DNA of 64,000 nucleotides, taken from positions 1-64,000 of the forward strand of contig JAZUKG010000203.1 of the NCBI GenBank assembly GCA_045643145.1. Direction: 5' to 3'. Source of the DNA: SVFI01 sp045643145. GTDB taxonomy: Bacteria; Bacillota; Clostridia; Lachnospirales; Lachnospiraceae. Below, piece by piece: positions 7,944 through 16,326 of the stretch. The notes under the pieces were generated by a model. That model ran no database searches. It was not told the origin of the DNA and worked only from the letters and a program-made list of their open reading frames with translations. Numbering within the stretch: the first letter of the stretch is position 1; each line of letters opens with the position of its first letter. The position numbers and the translations under genes were made by a program.

Positions 7944-9251
7944 CTAATTGTCCAAAACACGTGAAAGCATCGCCTTCACTTCACCTACTAAATACAAGGA
8001 ACCTGTCACAAATAAACGGTCATTCTCTTCTTTCGCTAAAGCAGCTGCCTGATAGGCGTCCTTTACCGACTCAAAGGTATGGCACTTTATATCTTCCCTA
8101 CCTTCAAACAAATCAGCAATTTTCATGCTGCCAAGTCCTCTCGTATCTTTAATTCCCGCTATATAAATATCTGTAAATAAATGGCTGTCAATCAGAGACT
8201 GTGCCATTTTGTCATAAGCTTTATCATCGACGACAGAAAATAAAAGCATTCTCTTTCCTGTGACCGTCATAGTCAACACAGTTTCTATAAACGCTTTAAT
8301 TCCGTCTTCATTGTGAGCTCCGTCTAAAAAGACGCCCTCAGCAATCATTTCCATTCGTCCTGCCCAGTTTGCATTTTTCATCGCTTCCTGTATCTGCGGT
8401 ACGGTCAATACCGGCTTTTCATTCATGACTTCAAAAGCAGTCAAAGCCAGCGAAGCATTCTCTGCCTGATAAATACCGACAGTGGACAGAATTATATCAA
8501 TATAACTATAATACCTAGAAAAATAGGAAAAATCAATGCACTTATTACCGATATTTCGAGTAGGAATTGCCTCTTTTTTGACAGAATAATACAAAGAACC
8601 TGCTTTTTGGGCGCAATTTTCAATCACTGCGGCAGTTTCCTGATCTCTATACGCATATACCACAGGCACACCTTTTTTAATAATACCGGCCTTTTCATAT
8701 GCTATTTTTTCCTTGGTATCTCCCAGGTACTGCATATGATCGAGTCCGATCTCGGTGATGATGGTCATCGCCGGCTTGCTAAACAGATTGGTCGTATCCA
8801 GTCTGCCGCCCAGACCGGTCTCTAAAATCAACACATCCGGTCTGTGTTCGTTATAATATACCATAGCCATGAGGAATAAAAACTCGAAAAAGGTCGGGTG
8901 ATACAATTCTTCTTTCTGAGCCAGCTCATATACCCGGTGAAATGCTTTTATATAGTCCGTTTCCGGGATCATTTCCTCATTATATAAGATTCGTTCCCTC
9001 ATGCTAACTAAATGAGGTGATATAAACATACCGACATTCAGCCCCTGTTTTCTGAAAAGCGCTTTTAAATAATTACAGGTACTTCCTTTTCCGTTGGTAC
9101 CTGCGACATGTACGATTTTAAACTTCTTTTCATCAATGCCCAGCGCCTCCATAAAGGCTCTGGTGTGATCCAGGCTGTGCTTTTCGGTAAACTTTTGCAC
9201 AGAGTATATATAATCCTGTATTTCCATTTCCGTTTGATACTTTGCTGTCAT
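7944..9251 (-). CDS. folC: Folylpolyglutamate synthase / dihydrofolate synthase
   Basis: Mur-ligase-family enzyme of 435 residues that uses ATP to add glutamate to dihydropteroate or folates in the cytoplasm. The P-loop HVAGTNGKGSTCNYL lies near residues 48-62, followed by ISPHLVSMRERI; the later LILETGLGGRLDTTN and FLDGAHNEDGI segments are typical FolC motifs. The start at 9251 has GAGGAAAAG upstream. A near-consensus promoter at 9327-9355 drives it independently of valS. Length is normal for the family. Confidence 0.95.
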   Translation of the reverse strand: MTAKYQTEMEIQDYIYSVQKFTEKHSLDHTRAFMEALGIDEKKFKIVHVAGTNGKGSTCNYLKALFRKQGLNVGMFISPHLVSMRERILYNEEMIPETDYIKAFHRVYELAQKEELYHPTFFEFLFLMAMVYYNEHRPDVLILETGLGGRLDTTNLFSKPAMTIITEIGLDHMQYLGDTKEKIAYEKAGIIKKGVPVVYAYRDQETAAVIENCAQKAGSLYYSVKKEAIPTRNIGNKCIDFSYFSRYYSYIDIILSTVGIYQAENASLALTAFEVMNEKPVLTVPQIQEAMKNANWAGRMEMIAEGVFLDGAHNEDGIKAFIETVLTMTVTGKRMLLFSVVDDKAYDKMAQSLIDSHLFTDIYIAGIKDTRGLGSMKIADLFEGREDIKCHTFESVKDAYQAAALAKEENDRLFVTGSLYLVGEVKAMLSRVLDN

Positions 9252-9326
9252 TTTTTCTTTTCCTCACATTGTTCGGACAGTACCCCCGGCATTTTCGAGG
9301 TGCACCAGTCCGTCTCATTCCCACAC

Positions 9327-9355
9327 AGTATAGCACTATTGCCGTTAAATGTAAA
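9327..9355 (-). promoter_or_regulatory. folC operon promoter
   Basis: Minus-strand -35 TTTACA (9350-9355), 17-bp spacer, -10 TATACT (9327-9332). The -35 overlaps the T tract of the valS terminator. Confidence 0.8.
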
Positions 9356-9383
9356 AAATTGGTCACCCGAACGGGTGACCAAT
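9353..9383 (-). terminator. valS terminator
   Basis: Minus-strand ATTGGTCACCC and GGGTGACCAAT form an 11-bp perfect stem with a GTTC loop (9358-9383), followed by a T run at 9353-9357. Confidence 0.92.
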
Positions 9384-9419
9384 CCAATTATTAGCCTATG
9401 CTAATTCATTATTTCATGA

Positions 9420-12083
9420 TTATTTGTTAAGCTGTGCTAAACGTTCCTGAACCTGAGCGAGCATCTGTGTATACTTTTCAAGCTTTGCTTTTTCTTCATC
9501 AACCTTGGCCTGTGGAGCCTTGCTGATAAATCTTTCATTGCTGAGCATACCCTTTGCTCTCTGGATTTCGCCTTCTAATTTCTTTTCTTCCTTTTCCAAA
9601 CGTTCAATTTCCTGCTTCATATCAACCAGCTCTGCAAAAGGAATATAAAGTGTAGCACCAGAAGTTACTACGCTGACAGCATCATCATCAATACCTGCTT
9701 TGTCAGCCTGTACGATTACTTCCTGAGCATATGCTAAAGGAGCAAAGAAGAGCTGACCCTTGGTAAAGATGTTGCGAATATCTTCTTTATCACTTACTAC
9801 ATATACGCTGGCTTTTCTGCTAGGAGCTACGTTCATTCCGGTTCTTACATTACGGATACCACGTACTGCTTCCTTCATGATTTCGATTTCATTTTCTTCA
9901 TTCTTGAAGTCAAATTCCTGTGTATATTCAGGCCACTTGGAAATCATGATTGATTCTTCTTCATTCTGAAGGCTAAGGAAGATTTCTTCAGTAATGAATG
10001 GCATATATGGATGTAATAATTTCAGTGCATCAATTAATACATGCTTTAATGTCCAAAGTGCTGCATTCTGGCTCTTTGCATCATCACTGTTGTAAAGACG
10101 AGGCTTAACCATTTCGATATACCAGTCACAAAGTTCATCCCAGATAAAGTCGTAAACCTTCTGAACTGCGATACCAAGTTCATAGTTTTCCATGTTGTCA
10201 GTTACTTCCTTAATCAAGCTGTTAAGCTTGGAAAGGATCCACTTATCAACAGGCTCTAAACCTTCTTTTGCCTGGTCTGTAATTTCTTTGCCTTCCATGT
10301 TCATCATGATGAAACGGGAAGCATTCCAAACCTTGTTTGCAAAGTTTCTGCTGGCTTCTACTCTTTCATAGTAGAAACGCATATCGTTACCAGGTGCATT
10401 ACCTGTAATTAATGTAAGTCTTAATGCGTCTGCACCGTACTGATCGATGATTTCAAGCGGATCAATACCATTACCCAGTGATTTACTCATCTTGCGACCC
10501 TGTGAGTCACGTACCAGTCCGTGGAATAATACAGTATGGAATGGCTTTTCATTCATCTGTTCAAATCCTGAGAAGATCATACGGATAACCCAGAAGAAGA
10601 TGATATCATATCCTGTTACCAATACATCTGTCGGATAGAAGTACTTCAGATCTTCTGTCATTTCCGGCCAGCCCAGAGTTGAGAACGGCCATAATGCAGA
10701 TGAGAACCATGTATCCAATGTATCCGGATCCTGTGTGAAATGAGTCTTTCCACACTTTGGACATACACCAGGAGCTTCCTTGGCAACTACTACTTCACCG
10801 CAGTCATCACAGTAGTAAGCAGGAATTCTGTGTCCCCACCAGAGCTGACGGCTGATACACCAGTCTCTGATATTATCTGTCCAGTTAAAATAAGTCTTTT
10901 CCATACGAGGCGGAACGAGCTTGATGTCTCCTTCTTTTACAGCCTTAACTGCAGGTTTGATAAGCTCATCCATCTTTACGAACCACTGTTTTTTGATCAT
11001 TGGTTCTACAGTAGTGTTACAACGGTCATGAGTACCTACGTTATGAGAATAATCTTCAATTTCTACTAATAAGCCCTGCTTATCCAGTTCTTCAACGATT
11101 GCTTTTCTGGCCTCATAACGATCCATACCTTCATAGATACCACCGTTTGCATTGATTGTTGCATCATCGTTTAATACATTGATTTCAGGAAGATTATGAC
11201 GCTTTCCTACTTCAAAGTCGTTAGGGTCATGAGCAGGTGTAATCTTTACTACACCGGTACCAAATTCCATATCTACATAGCTGTCTTCTACAACAGGGAT
11301 TGGCTTGTTAACGATTGGAAGCCATACCTGTCTGCCATGCAAGTAAGTATATCTTTCATCTGCAGGGTTAACAGCAACAGCTGTATCTCCGAGCATAGTT
11401 TCCGGTCTGGTTGTTGCAAATTCCAAAAATTCAGTAGTAGAAGGATTTCCGTTTTCATCTACTAATGGATATTTGATATGCCAGAAATGTCCGGCCTGTT
11501 CTTCATACTGAACTTCAGCATCTGAAATAGAAGTATTACATACAGGACACCAGTTAATGATACGTGATCCCTTGTAAATCCATCCTTTTTCATGCATTTT
11601 GCAGAATACCTGAGTTACTGCATCATTACAGCCGGCATCCATTGTAAAACGTTCTCTGTCCCAGTCACAGGAAGAACCGAGTTTCTTGAGCTGTTCAATA
11701 ATTCTTCCGCCGTATTCTTTTTTCCATTCCCAGGCTCTTTCGAGGAATCCGTCTCTTCCCAGGTCTTCCTTGTCGATGCCTTCTTCTTTTAACTTTTCAA
11801 TAATCTTTACTTCTGTTGCAATAGAAGCATGGTCTGTACCAGGCTGCCATAATGCATTGTAGCCCTGCATTCTTTTGAAACGAATGAGGATATCCTGCAT
11901 TGTATTATCAAGGGCATGTCCCATATGAAGCTGTCCTGTGATATTTGGTGGTGGAATAACGATTGTAAATGGCTTTTTGCTGTGATCTACTTCTGCATGG
12001 AAATATTTCTTTTCAAGCCAGTTCTGATAGATTTTGTCTTCCATCTGTTTCGGGTCATAATTTTTAGCTAATTCCTTACTCAT
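9420..12083 (-). CDS. valS: Valyl-tRNA synthetase
   Basis: Class I aminoacyl-tRNA synthetase of 887 residues charging tRNA-Val. The HIGH signature appears as HMGH at residues 53-56 in PPPNITGQLHMGHAL and the KMSKS loop as KMSKSLGNG. TTRPETMLGDTAV belongs to the editing domain. A C-terminal coiled-coil arm, present in ValRS, is visible from about residue 820. A CxxC pair (CPVCNTS and CPKCGK regions) indicates the usual zinc-binding insertions. The start at 12083 follows AAAGGAGCACATC. Expression is controlled by a T-box leader at 12185-12460, consistent with induction under valine-tRNA starvation. Confidence 0.97.
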   Translation of the reverse strand: MSKELAKNYDPKQMEDKIYQNWLEKKYFHAEVDHSKKPFTIVIPPPNITGQLHMGHALDNTMQDILIRFKRMQGYNALWQPGTDHASIATEVKIIEKLKEEGIDKEDLGRDGFLERAWEWKKEYGGRIIEQLKKLGSSCDWDRERFTMDAGCNDAVTQVFCKMHEKGWIYKGSRIINWCPVCNTSISDAEVQYEEQAGHFWHIKYPLVDENGNPSTTEFLEFATTRPETMLGDTAVAVNPADERYTYLHGRQVWLPIVNKPIPVVEDSYVDMEFGTGVVKITPAHDPNDFEVGKRHNLPEINVLNDDATINANGGIYEGMDRYEARKAIVEELDKQGLLVEIEDYSHNVGTHDRCNTTVEPMIKKQWFVKMDELIKPAVKAVKEGDIKLVPPRMEKTYFNWTDNIRDWCISRQLWWGHRIPAYYCDDCGEVVVAKEAPGVCPKCGKTHFTQDPDTLDTWFSSALWPFSTLGWPEMTEDLKYFYPTDVLVTGYDIIFFWVIRMIFSGFEQMNEKPFHTVLFHGLVRDSQGRKMSKSLGNGIDPLEIIDQYGADALRLTLITGNAPGNDMRFYYERVEASRNFANKVWNASRFIMMNMEGKEITDQAKEGLEPVDKWILSKLNSLIKEVTDNMENYELGIAVQKVYDFIWDELCDWYIEMVKPRLYNSDDAKSQNAALWTLKHVLIDALKLLHPYMPFITEEIFLSLQNEEESIMISKWPEYTQEFDFKNEENEIEIMKEAVRGIRNVRTGMNVAPSRKASVYVVSDKEDIRNIFTKGQLFFAPLAYAQEVIVQADKAGIDDDAVSVVTSGATLYIPFAELVDMKQEIERLEKEEKKLEGEIQRAKGMLSNERFISKAPQAKVDEEKAKLEKYTQMLAQVQERLAQLNK

Positions 12084-12184
12084 GATGTGCTCCTTTCTTT
12101 TTACCTATGTTTATATCTGAGTGTTATTTGTCTCTGTTGTTGCAGTATCGCTTGATTTCCTGTCTCGATAAAATCGAGACAAAT

Positions 12185-12460
12185 AAAAAAGCCCTCTGCT
12201 AATTTCTTAGCAAAGGGCGTTATAAACGCGGTACCACCTTTTTTCACAGCTGTGCTGCCTCAGAGACTTCCATCAAAGTCCTATCCGATAACGAGGATAA
12301 ACCGTAATACCCTAATAAGCTGAGCCGTTCAGGATTCTGCTCAGAAGCTACCTTCAAATAAATCCGACTTAAAATGGTCTTTCAGCGATGCGTTTGCAAC
12401 AACCACTCTCTCTGATAAGGAATTTATCCTACTCCTCTTCGTCAACGCTTTTATCTACTT
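12185..12460 (-). ncRNA. T-box riboswitch leader of valS
   Basis: The leader has the canonical T-box sequence AAGGTGGTACCGCG (complement at 12227-12240) and then a terminator made of GCCCTTTGCTAA and TTAGCAGAGGGC with a T run (12185-12218). Stem I features are present upstream, including an AGAGAG-type segment and a GAA followed by GTA; the GTA (12349-12351) is a valine codon and the probable specifier. The regulated gene is valS, which fits. Uncharged tRNA-Val is expected to stabilise the antiterminator. Confidence 0.95.
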
Positions 12461-12461
12461 C

Positions 12462-12490
12462 ATGTTAGCCAAGAATACTTCTTTTGTCAA
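12462..12490 (-). promoter_or_regulatory. Promoter of the T-box/valS transcript
   Basis: Minus-strand -35 TTGACA (12485-12490), 17-bp spacer, -10 TAACAT (12462-12467), placed directly before the T-box leader. Confidence 0.8.
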
Positions 12491-12526
12491 CTGTTTTTTT
12501 GCTCAGGCACTCTTCTTTCCTTCTTG

Positions 12527-14098
12527 TTACTTGAGTAGATCATCCAGCATTTCTTCGAGCACTTTTGCAAACTCCTGTGGATTTTCCTGTGGAACGGTAT
12601 GCCCCCATCCATCGATGAGCTCTACCTTTTTGACCGGTGCTTTGATTTCTTCACAGTAATGTATCATATAATCTACCGGGGTCACCCAGTCATCCGATCC
12701 AGAAATAAAGCCTACCGGCATATCAAAATTCATATCATAATCAAATACACTCTCTATGGTAATCGCATCCATCAGATTCTGATTGATACTGACGAATTTA
12801 TCCAAATCCATCTGAAGCAGATACCATCTGATATCATCCACCCCCATGTACGGAGAAATGTATGCATCCAGTACATAATTTTTCTTATATTTGGGCTGAT
12901 GATATTTTTCTGCAAAGCTTCTCACCTTCATCATGTTTTGAACAGTTTCCTCTGCCTGATATTCGATGATAGCCTCAGCAAACTTTTGTGTATCATCTCC
13001 TGCTTCCTGCGCTTTTTTCAAAGCATCATGGTAGGCATAAAGTTCTGAACCCAAATCCCCCATCTGACCGACTCCCACATATGCCAGCACCTTATCCGGA
13101 TGATCGGATGCATATTGGCTTCCTAGCATAGTACCAAAGGAATGTCCGACCAGAATGATTCTGTCCTGATGAAAACGTTCACAGGCATAATCTACCAGTT
13201 CATCAATATCTGACTGAAGCTGATTAATCGTAGCGGTTTCATTCTTTGGATCTAGTTTTCTATTTTTAAAATAGGTACGTCCGCACCCTCTTTCATTCCA
13301 TCCGATTACAGTATAATCATCCTTGAGATAATTGGATATATAGTAAAGCTCCATGGTGTCCGGACTACCCGGCCCTCCGTGAAGCCAGATGATAACCGGA
13401 TTATTATCATCTTCTCCGCGGACCATATAATACTGCTTTTGTCCACCAAGCTCGATGTATCCTTCTTCATCAATTCCGTTTTTACCTGTTATCGCTCCCT
13501 TGATAAAAATGATATTTCGAAAAGAAATGGTAATCAAAATCAATGCCAAAACAATAACAACAAATCCAATACCGATACCTGATAGTATTTTAAGGAAAAG
13601 GGGCTTTTTCTTTTCTTCTTTTTCCGGCTTAATACTTTTATAATGCTGATAATGGATACCGATATGTCCGATTCCCAGCACAATAGCTGCCATAATCAAA
13701 AAACTGTTGCAGCCATAGATTCCGAGAAAAAGGAAGGCTATAACCGGGCAGGTAGCACCGGCTAACGGAATACCGCAGCAGGAAACATAATAGTCTTCCA
13801 TCCTTTTTTCACTTTTAAAATATCTGATCCAAAACCCTTCATATATAATCATCAGAAGAGCTGCCAGGATGAGCCACACAGTCCAGTAAGAAGTAAACCT
13901 CACATTGAAATCCGAAAAGATAAGACAAAGCATGGTGGTAAATACCTGCCCGATTCTTTCAAAAGCGCCCAGTATTTTATTTTCATTCTTTGCATATTTT
14001 TCATAATCTTTCGGTTGATTTTTCGTCCATATACCATTTGGAATAAAAAGCATGAGCAAAAAAATCAATCCCACATAGGAAAAGCCAAAATGTATCAT
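12527..14098 (-). CDS. Membrane-anchored alpha/beta hydrolase (S33 peptidase-like)
   Basis: Protein of 523 residues with about five N-terminal membrane segments (residues 1-150) and another near 170-195, joined to an alpha/beta hydrolase domain (about 215-520). The hydrolase has the oxyanion segment HGGPGSP, GWNERGCGRT, the nucleophile elbow VGHSFGTMLG and a late histidine in GWGHTVPQE, closest to proline iminopeptidase/S33 enzymes. The catalytic domain probably faces outward, though this is inferred. Start at 14098 follows AAGGTGATGCGAT. It is the last gene of the PadR operon, 18 bp after the DUF4097-like gene. Substrate unknown; fusion to a multi-pass domain is uncommon. Confidence 0.82.
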   Translation of the reverse strand: MIHFGFSYVGLIFLLMLFIPNGIWTKNQPKDYEKYAKNENKILGAFERIGQVFTTMLCLIFSDFNVRFTSYWTVWLILAALLMIIYEGFWIRYFKSEKRMEDYYVSCCGIPLAGATCPVIAFLFLGIYGCNSFLIMAAIVLGIGHIGIHYQHYKSIKPEKEEKKKPLFLKILSGIGIGFVVIVLALILITISFRNIIFIKGAITGKNGIDEEGYIELGGQKQYYMVRGEDDNNPVIIWLHGGPGSPDTMELYYISNYLKDDYTVIGWNERGCGRTYFKNRKLDPKNETATINQLQSDIDELVDYACERFHQDRIILVGHSFGTMLGSQYASDHPDKVLAYVGVGQMGDLGSELYAYHDALKKAQEAGDDTQKFAEAIIEYQAEETVQNMMKVRSFAEKYHQPKYKKNYVLDAYISPYMGVDDIRWYLLQMDLDKFVSINQNLMDAITIESVFDYDMNFDMPVGFISGSDDWVTPVDYMIHYCEEIKAPVKKVELIDGWGHTVPQENPQEFAKVLEEMLDDLLK

Positions 14099-14116
14099 AT
14101 CGCATCACCTTCCATA

Positions 14117-15037
14117 TTATTTTGAAAAACCGACATTCACACTACCCATGCCACAATCCACATCAAGCTTTTGCATAAAGTCTTTGGCATTTCCCCTTTG
14201 TGATTTGTTGCCACCGACTGCGCCGGAAACCTGATCGCCGCCAATCACGATTTCACCCATACCGCATTTTGCGCTGTAAGTCAGTTCTTCCTTTTCACAA
14301 TCATAGGTAATATCCGCACTACCCATTCCGACCTTCACGTCAGCTTTTTGAGCCGATAAATGTTTCACTACGCATTCACCCATAGCTACATCAAAGTCAA
14401 CCTTCCATGTCTCCATTCTGTCAAAACTGCAGGTTCCTGCTCCGATTTTGACATCTGCAGTCTCACTATGAACCTCATCAAATACCGCTTCACCTGCTCC
14501 GATATTGACATTCAGTTCGCTAATGATTAAACAATTCATAACTTCCAATGTTCCGGCGCCAAGCTTGATATCCAATGCATTCACTTTCTCAGAAGGCAGA
14601 TAAACACAAACGTATTCACCGTCATTGACTGTATCACCAAAGATACCTCTTTTTTCCTTTATATTGACTGAAAGTTTATTCTCTTTTACTTCAAATTTTG
14701 TTTTTTCTTCACTCGAGTAGGTCGCATAACAGCTTCCGTCCTCACTTAATTTGATTTCTACCGTTCCGGCACCCACTTCCATATCAAGTTCATCCAGTTG
14801 TTTGATATCAAAGCTTTTTTTATAAAGATCCCCTGTATTACCTTCCTTATTTTTCATATCCATATTCATATTCATATGAATGCCAAAGTGATTAAAACCC
14901 AGTGTTCCGTTGTTTTCCAGGGCCATAGCTTTGGCCTGTGTCAGTCCTCCGAACAAGGAACCGATCGTACACAGAATCAGTCCGCTTACCAGTAAAGAAC
15001 CTATTATAATTCCCATTATTTTAGTTGATTTTTTCAT
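14117..15037 (-). CDS. DUF4097-like exported beta-helix protein
   Basis: Protein of 306 residues with an N-terminal membrane or signal segment (about 7-30) and a body of short repeats such as LELGAGTxEI, DVKIGAGTCSF and VDCGMGSVNVGF, one about every 20 residues. This pattern fits the beta-helical DUF4097/DUF4098 family. These proteins often follow a PadR regulator and a DUF1700 protein, exactly as here. Start at 15037 follows AGGAGACAGTT. The domain is probably outside the membrane. No catalytic motif is visible and the molecular role of the family is unclear. Confidence 0.8.
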   Translation of the reverse strand: MKKSTKIMGIIIGSLLVSGLILCTIGSLFGGLTQAKAMALENNGTLGFNHFGIHMNMNMDMKNKEGNTGDLYKKSFDIKQLDELDMEVGAGTVEIKLSEDGSCYATYSSEEKTKFEVKENKLSVNIKEKRGIFGDTVNDGEYVCVYLPSEKVNALDIKLGAGTLEVMNCLIISELNVNIGAGEAVFDEVHSETADVKIGAGTCSFDRMETWKVDFDVAMGECVVKHLSAQKADVKVGMGSADITYDCEKEELTYSAKCGMGEIVIGGDQVSGAVGGNKSQRGNAKDFMQKLDVDCGMGSVNVGFSK

Positions 15038-15052
15038 AACTGTCTCCTACTT

Positions 15053-15745
15053 CTACTTTTCTTCAATCTGTTTTACTTTATTTGTCTTTTTAAACGGCAT
15101 CTGTAACAATTTCCAAATTCCCTTTGCAGCGGCCGGAAGTACAACGACCAGTGCCTTTACTGTCACAAAAATACCTAACAGGAATAATCCTGCGCTGATC
15201 AGACCGCTACCGATCAGTATCAGTGCTGCCATAGGGCTGGCAATCAGGTTCATAAATCCAAAGATTAAACAAAACACTGCCACAACCAGCAAAGCAATCG
15301 TAACCGCACCAAATGTAACACAAAGTGCAAATACAACTGCGAGTGCTGCAACACCCAAACCAATCATGACTGCAACTGCTGCTATAGCCAAAGGAATAGT
15401 AATCGGTGCGGTAATGATACCCAACAGCACCCAGAATGCAACCATCCAGCCCTTTGTTTCACTTTTGGCTTTTTTTGCTTCTGCCTGATAATAAGTAGAA
15501 TCCTCTGTTTTACCATCCTGATTTGCTGTATCCGAATACACTTCCAGTTCTTTTCCTGCGAGTTCTTCATGAATTTTAAAGGATACCTCATTCGGAGAAC
15601 CCAGTTCTCTGATTACATCCGCCTCATTTTCTTCTCCGGCTTCCTCAAAATATTCTGTATAAAAGCTCATCGCTTCGGTTCTTTCTTCAATTGCCAAATC
15701 ATATAAAAGTGCATTTAAGTCACTTAAAAATTTTGCCTTATTCAC
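15053..15745 (-). CDS. DUF1700-like membrane protein
   Basis: Protein of 230 residues opening with the short helical domain typical of DUF1700 (NKAKFLSDLNALLYDL...YFEEAGEENEADVIRELGSP), followed by four to five alanine/isoleucine-rich membrane segments (about 100-215). The start is a GTG at 15745 with GGAGGGACGAATTA upstream; earlier in-frame codons would overlap padR and lack the family N-terminus. The GTG shares one base with the padR stop (TAGTG), so the two are translationally coupled. Function unknown; the trio PadR-DUF1700-DUF4097 is a recurring Firmicutes arrangement. Confidence 0.85.
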   Translation of the reverse strand: MNKAKFLSDLNALLYDLAIEERTEAMSFYTEYFEEAGEENEADVIRELGSPNEVSFKIHEELAGKELEVYSDTANQDGKTEDSTYYQAEAKKAKSETKGWMVAFWVLLGIITAPITIPLAIAAVAVMIGLGVAALAVVFALCVTFGAVTIALLVVAVFCLIFGFMNLIASPMAALILIGSGLISAGLFLLGIFVTVKALVVVLPAAAKGIWKLLQMPFKKTNKVKQIEEK

Positions 15746-16062
15746 TAATTCGTCCCTCCTAAAATATTCGATATCTTTCCCGAATACTCTTTCCATTCGT
15801 TTTGATATTCTGAAAGTTGCCCGGCTCCCTGCGATGTAACCTTGTAATATCTTCTGTTTCGTCCGCCGCATTCCTTGTCATATACTTCCAAGAAATCACT
15901 TTTTTGCAATCTCCTGAGCACCGGATAAAGAGTGGATTCTGATACTTCTAAAACCTGTCTGACTTCCTGCGTAATCTTGTATCCGTAGGTTCCTTCCTCC
16001 TCCTGATGCACAACTGCCAAAACAATCGCATCCAGAAGGGCAGCTCCTGTATTAAAAACCAT
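15745..16062 (-). CDS. PadR-family transcriptional regulator
   Basis: Winged-helix repressor of about 105 residues. The core YGYKITQEVRQVLEVSESTLYPVLRRLQKSGF-like stretch and the GGRNRRYYKVT wing are typical of the small PadR subfamily 2. The start at 16062 (ATGGTTTTT) is preferred because GGTGA lies five bases upstream; ATG at 16074 sits directly against its Shine-Dalgarno sequence, and a GTG at 16071 is also possible. It is first in its operon. Two perfect palindromes covering its promoter strongly suggest autorepression. The signal sensed is unknown. Confidence 0.92.
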   Translation of the reverse strand: MVFNTGAALLDAIVLAVVHQEEEGTYGYKITQEVRQVLEVSESTLYPVLRRLQKSDFLEVYDKECGGRNRRYYKVTSQGAGQLSEYQNEWKEYSGKISNILGGTN

Positions 16063-16092
16063 TCGCTTCACCATTCCTTTCTTTTTTGTATA

Positions 16093-16113
16093 ATATTATA
16101 TGCCGTATAATAT
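16093..16113. promoter_or_regulatory. PadR operator, proximal palindrome
   Basis: Perfect 8-bp arms ATATTATA and TATAATAT flank TGCCG. The distance between the centres of this copy and the distal one is 33 bp, about three helical turns. Confidence 0.8.
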
Positions 16114-16125
16114 TATCAACTGTGC

Positions 16126-16146
16126 ATATTATATGGCGTATAATAT
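16126..16146. promoter_or_regulatory. PadR operator, distal palindrome
   Basis: Identical 8-bp arms ATATTATA and TATAATAT flank TGGCG. It covers the -10 element and most of the spacer of the padR promoter. Confidence 0.8.
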
Positions 16147-16156
16147 TATTTGTCAA
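16128..16156 (-). promoter_or_regulatory. padR operon promoter
   Basis: Fully consensus minus-strand promoter: -35 TTGACA (16151-16156), 17-bp spacer, -10 TATAAT (16128-16133). The distal palindrome overlaps the -10 and spacer. Confidence 0.88.
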
Positions 16157-16326
16157 CAAGTATTCTGTAAAAAAATAAATATTCAACAAATCGAATAATT
16201 CATGCAAGACTTTCAAACCCTAATTCAGTATAATGTGTTTAGTTTATAAATAATGAATATGTATAGACTAAAATCGCGAAGGTAGTTTCAACTGTACACA
16301 ATCGACGCAAAAGAAAGGAATCGAGT

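Noticed and set aside
15745..15871. Longer N-terminus for the DUF1700-like gene
   Set aside because: The extension is entirely within the padR frame region, lacks the family start and ignores a good ribosome site at the GTG at 15745.
16255..16326. Leader of the alcohol dehydrogenase as a cyclic di-GMP riboswitch or third copy of the shared leader element
   Set aside because: ATCGACGCAAAA looks similar to a segment near the GH3 start, but the hairpin and flanking block are absent and GEMM core sequences are missing.
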